64,000 nt of DNA from Tilletia caries (GCA_032718865.1 JALUTQ010000001.1:1240001-1304000); one strand, 5' to 3'. Shown: positions 1 to 12,403, counted from the first letter of the stretch. Made by a program: numbers and translations. The notes: generated by a model not told the origin, from the sequence alone.

Positions 1-60
1 CTCATGAAGCGTCAGAGCCGTTAGAAGAGGGAGAGGGGGGGTCGGGGGAAAACCCACCGC

Positions 61-190
61 TTGGGGTCGTAAAGACTTGAAGACCTCGGCGACGATGGGC
101 ACGGTGGAGTTGACGGGGTTGGAGATGACGAGGTGGTGTGCTTTGGGAGCAACCTTGGCAGCGGCTTTGTCGAGGGAGAGAGCTGTCCGA
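61..190 (-). pseudogene. malate dehydrogenase fragment (edge of window)
   Basis: Read on the minus strand, about 33 codons encode AAAKVAPKAHHLVISNPVNS followed by TVPIVAEVF. This is the conserved NAD-binding core of malate dehydrogenase around the ISNPVNSTVPI motif, part of an enzyme that interconverts malate and oxaloacetate. After EVFK the expected KAG-YDPKR continues only after a shift of one base (SLYDPKR appears in the next frame near 76-78), so a few codons are missing and the frame is broken. A plausible donor (GTGGGT) follows at about position 58 and possible acceptors lie at 190-270. I could not recover an upstream exon that looks like malate dehydrogenase. The identity of the fragment is fairly sure. 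Whether it is a decayed copy or the edge of a real gene with an assembly error cannot be told. Confidence 0.5.
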
Positions 191-299
191 TGGGGCATGG
201 TGAGTGAGGAAAGTCAGTCTACTCATCTTGACGACGTCGACCGGATTCATAAGAGCAGAGAGCTGAAAAAAAACGAATGGGTGAGTAAGGACCTAACCC

Positions 300-882
300 G
301 GAGCACCTGATGCAGATGCGCGTATAAACACGAGGCTCACCTTGGATGACAATTCGGGAGTGCTGACTGCTGGGCCGGACTCAGAATGGGAACAAAGCAG
401 AGACTGGTATGGGTAAGTGGTATCAGCCATCAGGTTAAGCAAGAAAAAGCAAAACAGCGGTGAGCATCATTAACTTGAACCTTGGTGAGCAGAGAGCGGT
501 TAAAAAGAAATCGAGAGGGGGATTGTTCAATTCGCATGATGCTTGTCGGGCTTCGATGGAAGCGTGAAGAAAGGCTGGCGGTGTTGGTTGTCGTCTGTCG
601 AGTGTCGAAATGAACTGATTACGTATGCAAGATTTCTGCACTCTGTGCTTATGTAAGGAAAACCAAACTTTGGCTCAAGGACAGATCAGTCAATTCTGAT
701 GCTACAACCACGAAACCTGTGCCAGAAGTTGCAGGACTAGATTTGGTCAAGGGTCTACTGATTCAGAATGGTGTGTTGTGTTGGTAGTTGCGAAGAAAAG
801 TCCCAAACTACGAGCCTGAATGGCAAAAAGCTTACGGCCGTAAGGCGGGAGCCGCCCTATAACCCCTTAACTAAAGTTAGGG
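300..882. other. no gene seen
   Basis: Short ORFs only, none with a recognisable domain or a coherent splice pattern. The stretch lies between the malate dehydrogenase fragment and a MITE end. Confidence 0.5.
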
Positions 883-1074
883 GAATTTAGCCGGAGTACG
901 GAGCTGGCGCAATGAGATGGGGAGATTTTGTGCGGAGCGCGGAGTGGAGTTGGGGCGACTGCCTAAAAATGAGCGGAGTACGGAGCGCGAAAATGCATCT
1001 GAAAATCAGCCGGAGTCAGCCGGAGTAGGGGCCCCGGAGTACGGAGCACTCCGGGGCCCTCCGCGCCCATCCTT
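883..1074 (+). mobile_element. truncated hAT-type MITE, GGAGTACGGAG family
   Basis: This block is almost identical, in reverse complement, to 17822-18013, which is one end of a complete MITE. Its outer end at 1074 is the family terminus (CTCCGCGCCCATCCTTA). The interior is iterations of GGAGTACGGAG-like words. The other terminus is absent: homology stops at about 883, so the copy is truncated. It supplies the last 23 codons of the minus-strand ORF 1006-2571. Confidence 0.7.
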
Positions 1075-2571
1075 AAGCTCCTTCTTGCTGAGTAGTTGGT
1101 CTGAAGCAAGGATGAACAAACGTGCGAGCGCGAGCGTGGGAATCGTCGGCTCGCGGTCTTTGTTTTGAAATCCTGGGACGACGCGAATGACTGCCTCTGC
1201 ATCTCTTTCTCCCAAGATCCGCTCAGGAAAAGTGCTAGCCAACGCTCGCACTGAGGCATCAGCAGGCGGGTCGGTCGAGGTAGGGTTCCCCTCTGGCGCG
1301 CGCACAGCACGTATTTCAAAGTGCTTGCTGACCGCAGCAGCAATATCCTCGGGTATAACCCTTCCAGTCAGCCCTACCATCCCTGTCAGCACAGCAGTGG
1401 CTCGCCGATGCTGAGTCAGCTCCTCTTGAGCCTTTTTGAGATCTGCTTGTACTGCGTCCAAGTTGTCCTCGAGATGGGCTTTGCTGTTCATCAGCGTTGT
1501 AACCTCTCGTCTGAGATAAGACGAACGTGTCGCCAGATTTGCGAGATCTCGTTCCAGCGCGTCTAGCGCTTGCAGCTGGGCTTCGCGCGGGTCGATGTCC
1601 GCCCTGCAGGAGACGCATATCGCACCGAAGAAGAGGTCATCAATCATTTGAAATGGACTGATGTCTCGCCAGAGCCGAGATCGTCGGCAAGGAGCAGAGG
1701 CGAGGAGGTTGTTCCGTATGAAACCGTAGAAGCGGACAAAGTCCCTCCGCCCATGCAAGAGGATCGGCGCCTTTGTAGATGCCAGGATGTATTTGGCGAG
1801 CTCGATGGCGATGATCATTGCCGACGTCACGGGTGTGATTTCTTGACGAGTCCAGTATGCAGTATGACGGACCGGAATTGTGTCTTTGCCCAAGCTCTTC
1901 CGGAGCACATCGTCGGCTATGGTACCGTGAGCGACAGCTTGGGCCGAGAATCGTATGCCGCAGAGCTTGGCGAGCTCAACGAGGAAGCTGAAGAAAATGC
2001 CGACTGTGTGAAGCATCGGTCCTGCGAGCTCTGGACCATTCAGGCAAGCCGCGACTATGTCCATCCCGAACGGCAGAGGGAGTTGGTCCGTCCACTGTTC
2101 TTCCTGCGGGCGCCGAATCCGAAGCTGACTGTGTAACGACACTTGGGCTTCGTAGATGGCCATGAATAGCTGTGCTGTGGCCCCTTGACCGTCATGCAGT
2201 CCCTGCCATGCCTTTGGGCAGAGCCAGGCGTGCAGAGTTGCTGTTTTCTGGGGGTTCTTGGAGGCTTCCTCGTGATATCGCCGCAAAGGCTCGGCCAGCT
2301 GAAGGGAGAGCACGCGCTTGAAGTCGAGAGCAGTCTCTCCGAACCGTCTTCCCAACCAGAGACTGACCGCCTCTCCCGCATAGTCCACACCTTGGCGAGC
2401 AGTTTCCCAATCTTGTGCTATTCGACCACCCAGTGCCGTGTAGCGTGCTTGCAAAATGTTCTGCAATCCTCTAGCCAGGGCTAACGGGGACAGAGAGCCC
2501 AGCTGGCGGTAAAAAGGACGCCCCGGGCAGACCTTCTCCACCAAGTCGAAGACGGTCCGCACGCGTATCAT
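1006..2571 (-). CDS. uncharacterised 521-residue protein with MITE-derived C-terminus
   Basis: This is a single uninterrupted ORF starting MIRVRTVFDLVEKVCPGR, and I do not recognise the family. Visible parts are a largely helical N-terminal two thirds, a CVSC pair (FFGAICVSCRADIDPREAQ) at about residue 320, a coiled-coil-like stretch (LERDLANLATRSSYLRRE onward) over roughly residues 335-395, and a low-complexity acidic/proline region. The last 23 residues (DGRGGPRSAPYSGAPTPADS) are encoded by the end of a hAT-type MITE, and the same peptide is encoded by an unrelated MITE copy at 17823-17888. The native C-terminus is therefore probably lost. The gene is divergent from adenylate kinase with 336 bp between start codons. 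ORF length argues for a real gene; the function is unknown. Confidence 0.55.
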   Translation of the reverse strand: MIRVRTVFDLVEKVCPGRPFYRQLGSLSPLALARGLQNILQARYTALGGRIAQDWETARQGVDYAGEAVSLWLGRRFGETALDFKRVLSLQLAEPLRRYHEEASKNPQKTATLHAWLCPKAWQGLHDGQGATAQLFMAIYEAQVSLHSQLRIRRPQEEQWTDQLPLPFGMDIVAACLNGPELAGPMLHTVGIFFSFLVELAKLCGIRFSAQAVAHGTIADDVLRKSLGKDTIPVRHTAYWTRQEITPVTSAMIIAIELAKYILASTKAPILLHGRRDFVRFYGFIRNNLLASAPCRRSRLWRDISPFQMIDDLFFGAICVSCRADIDPREAQLQALDALERDLANLATRSSYLRREVTTLMNSKAHLEDNLDAVQADLKKAQEELTQHRRATAVLTGMVGLTGRVIPEDIAAAVSKHFEIRAVRAPEGNPTSTDPPADASVRALASTFPERILGERDAEAVIRVVPGFQNKDREPTIPTLALARLFILASDQLLSKKELKDGRGGPRSAPYSGAPTPADSG

Positions 2572-2810
2572 TGAGGTTAAATCGTTGACTGACAGTCGTC
2601 GTGAGAAGATGCTGCTTCAGGGGATTGTGGTCTTGTGAATATGTGAATGGGGGGAATAAAGGATGCCATTAGTGATGGTGCTTTCGCCCACGCTCTTTCC
2701 CGGAATTGACGGCAGCGAGACTGAAATTTAATTTTATCAATTTAAATTCGCAGAGAAAAGTTTCTATGACCTTTCCATAGAACTTTACCACCACCTCATC
2801 CATCAGCATT

Positions 2811-2876
2811 CCCACCACCACCACCACCACCATCCCTCCCTCCCTTCCCCCCCCCCTCCTTCCCCTTCTCCTCCTC
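2811..2876 (+). promoter_or_regulatory. pyrimidine-rich tract upstream of adenylate kinase
   Basis: An almost pure C/T (and CCA) tract ends about 30 bp before the ADK start codon. CT-rich blocks just upstream of the start are common in highly expressed fungal housekeeping genes. Its role here is inferred from position only. Confidence 0.35.
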
Positions 2877-2907
2877 GATCGCACCTTCCATAGAAAGTAC
2901 AGCAACG

Positions 2908-3898
<991 letters not shown>

Positions 3899-4261
3899 AC
3901 AACAACACAGAAAAGGAGTACCACTGCCTCCCCCCGCGACTTCGTCGCATTCACGCTCATTCACATCTCGTGCTCGTGGGCAAATACAGAGACTCCGTGT
4001 TAGGGAATCAATCAAAACAATTCAAACCTCGTATACGCAATGCATATAGCCGTATGTCCAGGCACAAAACAGATAAATGCATTTGATCATGGTCCGAAGA
4101 AGGTACATAGGCCACAGCCAGATGTCCACAAACTGAAAGAGAACGAATGGTGAGAGAGTGCGAAAGCAAAATGATAGGTGATAGAGATACGAGTACCGGA
4201 CAGGGGTTCGGACGTAGCATAGTCCTACGGAGGCCAGAAACGGGTGGAGTCGACACTTCGC

Positions 4262-6677
4262 TCAGTTCCGACCGACGAACTGTGAACAGCGAAGAAAGCA
4301 AAGTTCAGCCAGCCACTCATCCCACGACACGACACCTTCACTTCCTTCAATTGGAATACATACCTGGTAAACAACGCGTCGTACAAGCCCGGAGAGGTGG
4401 TCAGGGTTCTGCGCATACGTGCCCATCACCATCGACATTCCGATCGAGGTGAGCAGCAGGTCGCCACCAGGCACAGCTGGGGCGTACGAGCGCTTCCGTG
4501 CCACGAACCACGCGCTCTGTGAGAGAGAGAGCGAGAGGAAGGGACAAATGCGTCAATAAGGAAACAGCAACGTCAATCACCACTTTCGTCTGGCCGAACA
4601 AGCAGCCGAGTTCTTTACCTCAGGCTACACTCACCTCGAGACCCTTGGGCAAGACGTAGGCAGCCAACTCCGCTCGTCGTCGGGAGTCATCGACAAACAG
4701 CGAGCCCGCCGTCAAGAAGCCGCCAAACCAGTGGGTGGCTGGGTGAATCAGCGCATTCGTCAACGCCGACGGGATGCGAGAGTTCAACGCCGGTCGCTAT
4801 GGTGGGGGGAACAGGTTTTGGAGGAAAGGAAAAACCAGATTTATGTGAGCAGCGAGTGGGGTTCAGCTTGGCTGAGGAGGGTAGACTCACGTGCTTAATA
4901 AATCCATGCAAGTCCTTCATAAAGCAGTAGTATGTTTGGAAGATGATGACGAACACGCCCAAGAAGGAGCTCGATCGGACCGCTCCAAAGATCGACCTCA
5001 GGAAGACACGGAGTGGGCTGCGAAGAAAAAAGGGCACAGGATTCATGTCAGCGTGAAGAGGGGGTCGGCATCAATCTGGTGGGGGAAAGATGCTCACTCT
5101 TTCAGGAATTTCCGGGTTCTCAGGAACATCGCTGGCACGAAGTGCAAGGTCAAGTACACAGGTCTGGCATAGGAAGGTACGATCATGTCAGCGAAGATTT
5201 GCGAAAGCTGCAGCGCGAACCCTCAGCAATGGAGGGAAATCTACAGAGGACTCACAGAATCCAGCGAGTCACTTCGATGAACCTATCGATCGGACTCCAG
5301 AAGTGCGAGTTCTCCCAAGGATGAACAACCGCACACGGCGGGCGGGCCTCTTTCAACCCACTCCGAAGCCGATCACGGAACTCGATCATCGCCTTCACAT
5401 TCTTGCCGGAGATACCACGACGACTGGCCTTGGTGGCCACGATGTTCGGGTACCGGTTCGTGCCCGGGATGAGCTCCGGCCATTTCCGGTCGGGGAAGTA
5501 GTCGAGCATGGTGTCCTCGTGGACTGAGCCCGTGCTGTACGTTGCCAGACTGACGGTTCGGGAGGTGGGCGCTACGTGGGAGGCTTGGGTGATCCAGGCG
5601 ACGTAGGATCGCGGGAGGGTGTCCGGGGCGTGCAACCAGGCGTACATGATCTGCATGCCGGTAATGAGAGCCAAGGTCAGAGAACGCGTCAACGCGTGCG
5701 GTTTGTGAGTCAAGGCGAGAGACAAAGGGGAAACGTACCTGACCGCAAGCGATACCGAAGACCAAGACGGCGCCGTGAGGGATACTGATCCAGTTCTTCG
5801 CGTGCATCACGTTGTACGACCCCTCCAAGCCACGCACGAAGAGCTGCTGTGCCAGCGTGACTCTCGTCTCCTTACGTTCGGCCAACACGGCGAGGGCACT
5901 GACAGCGCCTGCAACATAGGCATGCCAGATTTTGCTGCGGGGATCCGAGTTACTGCGAGAATTCGAGATGCTGCGGGCGTTGGGGGTGCTACGGACATCG
6001 GTGCTCGAAGCGGAGAGGGCAGTTGAGCTACCCGTGCCTGGGGTGTCGTGCGCGATGTTCTTCTGGGAGAGCGAGCGGGGTCGCTTGGTCGGGAACGGAG
6101 TGAGGAGACGCAGGGAGTTGTGAGTAGCCTTGTACAGGGCCGCCCAGAGACCGAACATGCCCGCGAAGCGCCAGGCGTCGAGGCCAAACATGCTCTTAAC
6201 CAGCGTCTGGCCCTGGAACTTGCGCGTGCGAAGGGCCTTGATAAGACCGAGGACCAACGTCATAGTGGCGCGCAGACTGAACGCAAGATTGCCAGCTCGG
6301 ATGGCACCGCGGACGACGTGGACGGCGAGACGTTCCCAATCGGTCGGGATGCGGACCTGTTCATCCTGGGCGCGCCAGACCTTAGACGCAACCTGCTTGC
6401 GGATCTCCTTCGGCTTCATGTGTGCGAGGTCGTGCAGGGACGCAACGGAGAGACTGCGACGGATCTTCTCGGCCGCCTCGGAGATGTTGGGCGTCTGCTC
6501 GCCCGACGCATACTTGGTCCACGAATCTTCCTCCTCGTCGCCATCAGCGTCAGCGTCACCGTCGAGCTGGGTGAGGCGGAGTCCGGGATCGCGTCGTCGG
6601 GGGGCATCGGCATCGTCATTGGCATTGCCGCCGCCGATGGTGAAGCTCGCACGTTTTGGGGGCGTCGCGTCTGTCAT
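4262..6677 (-). CDS. TMEM135-like multi-pass membrane protein
   Basis: Seven exons on the minus strand (5739-6677, 5256-5650, 5098-5163, 4891-5017, 4635-4796, 4364-4516, 4262-4279) join in frame to 619 residues, starting MTDATPPKRASFTIGG. The N-terminal ~90 residues are charged and low-complexity. The core shows signatures of fungal TMEM135 homologues: AGAVSALAVLAERKETRVTL, FVRGLEGSYN, IPHGAVLVFGIACGQIMYAW, a PPCAVVHPWENSHFW segment matching the family's cysteine/HP motif, and DPLRVFLRSIFGAVRSSSFL followed by GVFVIIFQTYYC. Animal TMEM135 acts at peroxisomes, mitochondria and lipid droplets; the fungal role is less defined. The last coding exon is only 18 nt (FVGRN-stop). The start was chosen at 6677 because upstream in-frame codons look non-coding. 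Family assignment is by recognised motifs. Confidence 0.85.
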
Positions 6678-7327
6678 CGTTGAGGAGTGCAGGGAGGAAA
6701 GACAGGACCGGCTGAGTTCCCAGAGAGCAGATACATATATGGCACACGGGCGAGTACAACATGAAGCATGGAATGGGCCGTGCCCCGCGTGCAAGCGAGC
6801 GCCAGCCCCCCACAAAAAGCGGGAAGATCTGCATGAAAGGCACTCTCTGCTTATGTATGCACCCAACCATCACGCGTCACGCGTCGCGAAAGTCGGTACA
6901 GCAACGGTGGCGGCCTTGCACATGAAACGAGAAGACGGCACGAGCGGGACAAAGGTCGAAGTCATGAAGTTGTGATCAAGGTACAACACGCACGCGCTGC
7001 ACGCGCTCAAGTTTCTGTTGGATATAAGGGCCTGCCAGCCTACCGCCGGTTGCGTCAACTGCGTGAACATATGTACAAGCACAGAGCAGGGTTCGGAAAT
7101 CGATTTTGGCCTCTTTGGCGCGTCTGGATTCGTTGGGCATTCGTGGGTAATTCGGGACCCAGCGTCGTCCGCGGACGGCACTGTCCTTGCCTAGGCTGAG
7201 CCTGCCATGTCTCGCGCCTGTGCTCGCACCCGTCGTCTGAAGGCGACGTCAGGATGTAGCGATCAGCATTTACACGCAACGGCCCAGCTTCCGCATCTCA
7301 TGACTGCGAGGGGATGGAATTCAAAAC
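6678..7327. other. intergenic region
   Basis: This stretch lies between the 5' end of the TMEM135-like gene and the 3' end of UBC9, so it should hold the TMEM135 promoter and the UBC9 3' UTR. Only short shadow ORFs are present; I see no RNA gene or repeat. Confidence 0.5.
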
Positions 7328-8199
7328 TCACTCGTACTCCTCCTTGTCCTTGTGGAAGACCTTGATCGCCTCTTCTTGTGCTGGATCGGATGCATTTGGC
7401 TCTATGAGCAGTGTCTGGATGCCGGTCAGGATCTGGAAACAAGAGATGCATCGTTGAGCAGTGTCCTCTACACATCTCAACCTGACGCTCAACTTGGTGG
7501 CGCGCACGGTACCGCTCCTTACTCACTTGTTTGATTGAGATAGACGGCTTCCAGGACTTGTCTTCGTCTGAGAGTGGGTACAGCACACCGAGCACAATTG
7601 GCATCAGTAAGACGGGACTCATGCTGCGAACGCGCTGAGGTACTCACCAAGAATGCTCAGACAGACTGTTCCGCTTGGGTATACGTTGGGATGAAAAAGC
7701 GGTGGAGTAAACTTGACCTTGGGCGGCTTGGATGGGTACTCCTCAGGGAATACCAGCTTGAGCTTGTACAATCCACCTTCCCATGGTGTCTGCTCAGATG
7801 TAGGAATGAAGAGTCATTTGAGCCGCTGTAGTCGAAGCATATCACATGTTGGAAGCCAGACTCACCCCTGCCTTTCCTGGAATGCCTGCGTCCCAACTCA
7901 ACAAGTTCAATCCGCCATCTGCGGCCTTCTCGGGTCGTGCGTAAAAGCCCTGGTAAGAAAGATGACACTCCAAGGTCAGCGCATGCTTGGGATAAACGAT
8001 GGAAGAAGAATGTAGCACCTTGGTCGTGCGCTGAGATGCGACCGACTCACGAAGGGATGATCCTTGCGCCATTGCTTGCGCTCTTCGGCCAGTCTGAGGA
8101 GAGAGAACGCGAATGAAGAGGTTGTGAGCAGCGCAGTCTTCCAGAGCGGATGGACAGAAAGCCGGAGGAGTCCCACCTTGTTCTGCAGATTCCGGCCAT
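7328..8199 (-). CDS. UBC9: SUMO-conjugating enzyme E2 Ubc9
   Basis: Ubc9 takes SUMO from the E1 as a thioester on its catalytic cysteine and passes it to lysines in target proteins, mainly in the nucleus. Six exons (8177-8199, 8051-8093, 7866-7949, 7648-7789, 7527-7567, 7328-7432) join in frame to 145 residues. Diagnostic sequence: [49 protein letters not shown] and [20 protein letters not shown]. The catalytic cysteine falls at residue 93, as in other Ubc9 proteins, and the EDK insertion that distinguishes Ubc9 from other E2s is present. The protein ends at DKEEYE, about a dozen residues shorter than yeast or human Ubc9, with the last helix truncated. The first exon is 23 nt (MAGICRT). It is divergent from the WC-2 gene. 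Confidence 0.93.
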
Positions 8200-8901
8200 T
8201 CTTATCGCGATTTCAGTGTGGGATGGATGGATGGATGGATGCGCACGCTGTTGGGCAGGGAGGAGCGGTTGTAAGCTCAGATACGCGGCGCTGCCATGTA
8301 CGCGCTGGCCCAACTCGAGTTGGACTCGGGAGTCTGCTGGGGGAGGATCGAAGTCTCAGACGGGTTGAGACGCCGGACCAACGGGGGAAGTCTGAGGCCG
8401 AGGCTGTCACGTGACCAGTGCCTGTGAGCTATTTTCGGTGGCAAACAAGATCTGCAGGGTCCCCGACGGCGGAATGCGGTTTCAAGAAGAGCGGCATCTG
8501 GTCAGAGGGGAGCATGCTCAGTGGAGGTTTCAGTTCTGACTTATGTTTTTGGTCGGGCTCTGGTCGAATGCCGCTTCCGCTGCATAATCGTACATACATA
8601 TGCAAAAAAACGCATCCATTCAGGGTCCAGCCGGGATGCGGGATGGGAACGCGGTCCCTTATTGAGCCTTGCCACAGCGTGTGAGTGTATATGTAATGGG
8701 TGATGAGTGATATGTGATAATTGGGGACGACCTCCTTCTGCGCTTCAGCCTTGCCGACACCTCCAGACCGCCCGAGTGCAGTGAACAGTTGAAGTCTCCT
8801 TCGTGCGCGTCGACCTTGGGCTTGCAGCGGTGGCGATGTATGGCGAAGACACGCAGTCCGACGAGCGCCAATCTCGCACTGCCCACCTTGGGCCCAGCAT
8901 C
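8200..8901. promoter_or_regulatory. shared divergent promoter region of UBC9 and the WC-2 homologue
   Basis: These 702 bp separate the two start codons. A GGAT microsatellite of about five units lies at 8219-8240 close to UBC9. No convincing TATA box or known operator was identified. An ORF continues in frame upstream of the chosen WC-2 start but shows no conserved sequence. Confidence 0.4.
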
Positions 8902-11900
8902 ATGACCACCAGCATGAGCGAAGCAGACCTCCAGAATATCCTCGGCTCCTTCTCCGCCGGCAATAGTAATCCAGCTGGCTGGCCTGCGGTGAGTTTTTCT
9001 CTCCCCTTGCGCGCCCCGCCCGTCCTTTGCGGTCGGCGCTCAGCTTATGTATGTTGGTCCCTCCGCTCGTTACTCTGTGCGCTGACCTCGGTTCTCTCCC
9101 TCGTTCTTCTTTTCGCTCTCCCTAGAACGCCACCTTCTTGGACCACACGGCCAACCAGCAGCAGCAAAGCGCATCAGCCCAGGGCTCCGGCGGTCAGAAC
9201 ATGATGTTCACCTCTGCTCCAGGACCCTTCGCTCGCGCGGTACCTCACCCGGACGCCATGTCCCACCCTTTCGCCCCCGCCCCCCATATGGGGGGAATGC
9301 AGTCCCACATCCCGCCAGACTACCGGTATCACTCCTCCGACTTTGGCCAGCAGCTCGCAACCAGCATTGGCGTCGGTATCGGCGCTGGCAGCAGCGGTGG
9401 CGGCAGCAGTACGGGCGGACAGATGATGATGACCCCTGCCATGATGGATACACTCTTCCAGCAGCAGCATCAACAACATCAGCAGCAACAGCAACAACAG
9501 CAGCACCAGCACCAGCAACAACAGCAGCAGTTACAACAGCAACACCAGCAACAACAACAACAGCTGCAACAGCAACAGCAAATGCAAATGCAAGAACAGA
9601 AGCAGCAGCAGCAGCAAGAGCAACAACAACAGCAGCAGCAACAGCACGAGCAACAGCAGCAGCAACAACATGAACAGGAGCAGCAGCAAGGACAGCATCA
9701 ACAACAGCAGCCAGACCAACAGCAGGACGGCTTCTCAATTCCGCTGCCTCCCTTTTTCGGTGGCGAAGAAGAAGGTTCTGCCGCAGCGGTTGGTGCTGGC
9801 GCCGGTGCAAGTAACAGTGCCACTGCGGCCGCTGCGGGTGCCATCGTGTCCGACTTCACCAAACGGAAAGGATGGTCTACCCGGATCGTCGAAGAGCTTC
9901 TCGACTTCGTACACGTGCTCGACTTCAGCGGCCGGATCTTATTCGCCGCCCCCGGCGTGGTGAGCATCACGGGATGGAAGCCGGAGGAACTCGTCGGCAA
10001 GGAGGTTGTCGAGTTCATTCACCCGAATGACCGGATGCCGTTCGTGCGCGAGTTTGCGAAGCTCGTCGATGCCTTTTTGGCTTCCCAGCAGACGCCGCTA
10101 GAGCAACAAGGCGGCTTCTCGCAGATGCAGACCGACGGACCGAATCCTTCGCCTTCTTCCATGGGCAAGAGAAAAGCCTCGGCCATAAGCAAGGGCAAGG
10201 GTAAGGGTAGAGCGAACGACAGCGGCGCCGATTTTTCCGGCATAGAGGCCAATGTCGGGCTCTTCTCTGACCCTTCCACAGCAAGTGCGGCAGCATCAAC
10301 CTCGACCAGACCAACCACCGTCTTCGGCGCTCCTTTAGCCCCGTCGACAACTAACGCCACTCCACCGGCAGATCTTTTATTCTATTACCGCTTCGCGAAG
10401 AAGCCTCTGCCGCGACGCGCCGATTTATTACGAACCAAGTCACTCTCTCGCTTAACATTTGCCGACGCGCTCGCATCAGGGAACGTCAAGATGGGCACTC
10501 CTGGGCCTTCTATTCTTCGGCCGGGCATGGGCGGACGACTACCGAGTCATGCGGCTGCTTTGAGTAGATCCGCTTCCCGCTTCACCGGGTCTGACGCCGG
10601 CAGTGGGTTATTCGATGACGGATCAGGGATCGACAGTAACACGGGGATGTCCCTCGACGGCTTTGACGGGATGGGCATGATGATGGGAGGGACAGGCATG
10701 GGCAGAGGATCGAGCACCATTGCCATGTCGACTCCGGGATTGATGAAGCATACCACTCCCTCCAGGCCTGGCGGAGGGGTTGTGGAGGGCTCGGATGACG
10801 AAGGTGGCGCTCATGATCCCTACGTAGACCGGGAATGGGTCGTCTTCGAGGTGGCAGGACACGTGTACGTTCCTCCGCCCGACGCTTTCACCGCGGCGGC
10901 ATACGGACCCGACGGAGATGACAACAGGGACCTCCCGGCCGGCCGAACCTCCGCTGACCTAGGGGAAAGGCGGAGGAGCACAGAAGCAAACCGTCGAGAT
11001 CACGCGGACGAGATCGGTCCATCGTCGATCAAACCAAACGAATGGCCACCCGAAGCCGTGGACAACGTCCGATGCGTCTTCTGCTCATGTCGAGTCTATC
11101 CGTCGAAGAACGTGACGATGTTCGACTCCTTCTTGGAGCTCAAGGTCGAGAATGAGCGCTTACGAAACCTACTCGGCGAGGCTGATGCCGCAGCTCCGGG
11201 CCAGGGGCAGGGCGAGGATTGGCGCAATGAGGATGGGAGTCTGGGCCCTGGTGTGGGCGACACCAGCCTGGACGCTGGTTTTGTCGGCGACATCCTTGCC
11301 TCTCTCGACGACGACTTCGACGACAAATCACATCGACAACGGCCCTCCATCACGGCGCTCTCGCGAGGGCCATCTGTCATGGGGCACGGCAGTGGCATGG
11401 GAAGTCCGACCAGTCCTGTGAGACCTTTGGGCTCGACGGCCATCTTGGACGATGAGGATGAGTTGTCCGGATATCAACAGGGATCCGGTATGGATGGCGG
11501 AAGTACGGATGACATCAAGCGGAAATCAGTGCGTTCTTTTATTTCAGCGATTCCTTCGCATATCCCCCTGCCTTGTGACTGACTTGCCTCATCTTTTCTT
11601 TTGGTTTGCAGAAAAAGATGCGGACTGAGGAAGGTGACCACGTCTGTACAGACTGTGGCCGCGTGGATTCGCCTGAATGGCGCAAAGGTCCTCTGGGTCC
11701 GAAGACCTTGTGTAGTGAGTTCTGCGCATCAAACTTTCTCGAGTAGCGGGGCCGGTGCGTTCAACGAATCTGGATACTCACCTGGGCTCATTCTAATACT
11801 ACAGATGCATGCGGTCTTCGGTGGGCGAAGAAGATAAAACGCAAAGGTGGCGACCCCAACGCGACGGCGTCAGCCATGGCACAAGCAACTGCAAACGCGG

Positions 11901-11950
11901 GCCGGCTCGTACCCACTTCGCCAACCTACTCCAGCACACAAAACTCATGA
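8902..11950 (+). CDS. WC2: white collar-2 homologue (PAS + GATA zinc finger blue-light regulator)
   Basis: WC-2 pairs with the photoreceptor WC-1 through PAS domains and binds light-responsive promoters in the nucleus. Exons 8902-8988, 9126-11528, 11612-11714 and 11805-11950 join in frame to 912 residues. An N-terminal glutamine/histidine tract spans about residues 141-228 (9545 lies near its centre). The PAS domain covers about residues 275-335 ([20 protein letters not shown], then [20 protein letters not shown]). The C-terminal GATA finger is split between exons 3 and 4 and has the CX2C-X18-CX2C form: [20 protein letters not shown], then [13 protein letters not shown]. The SPEWRKGP loop matches the WC-2 subgroup. 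The start at 8902 ([18 protein letters not shown]) was chosen over an upstream in-frame ATG at 8803 because the sequence before it lacks character. The intron inside the finger is a typical feature of this family. Confidence 0.92.
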
Positions 11951-12377
11951 GCAAGGTGCCATTTTGGGGCGGGCAACATGCTCCTTTATGTTTCATCCTT
12001 TCTTGGCTACCTTCTTTCCCGGCATTTTGCTCTATCTTCGTAATACCCGCCGGAATTCGGTCCCATCCCTTACAGCAACTTTCGGTACGTCGCTCTTGTC
12101 ACCCTGGCTTCCGGACCCCGTCAAACATGCTTTGGGTACGACATTTATGCCGCATTCTATCTTCCCACACAGACATTCCGGGCCGTCACCGTCAGGAGCT
12201 TGGTGCCAGTCCCGAGACAGCTCTTCATCGCGTATGACCTAGGTTGGCTACTTTACCTCTTCCTCACCAGTCATTCCCCCCATCTCAGGAACCCTTTTGT
12301 AAACGCTGTACATGACCTGCAATCCATACACGACAACAGGCCCACAGCTCTGTAAACTGAACCCGCTCCTTAATAAT
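11951..12377. other. 3' flank of WC-2, no gene seen
   Basis: This is the presumed 3' UTR and terminator of the WC-2 gene up to the Harbinger target site. ORFs here are short shadows. Confidence 0.45.
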
Positions 12378-12403
12378 AGGGGTTGTCACGCAGACGGAGG
12401 AAC
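12378..12403 (+). repeat. left TIR of Harbinger element
   Basis: Begins AGGGGTTGTCACGCAGACGG and matches the reverse complement of 17135-17160 base for base over 26 bp. The adjoining 220 bp is also shared with the MITE at 46780. Confidence 0.88.

Noticed and set aside
9208..9810. Minus-strand ORFs rich in Leu/Val/Ala opposite the WC-2 Gln tract
   Set aside because: They are the antisense of CAG/CAA repeats.
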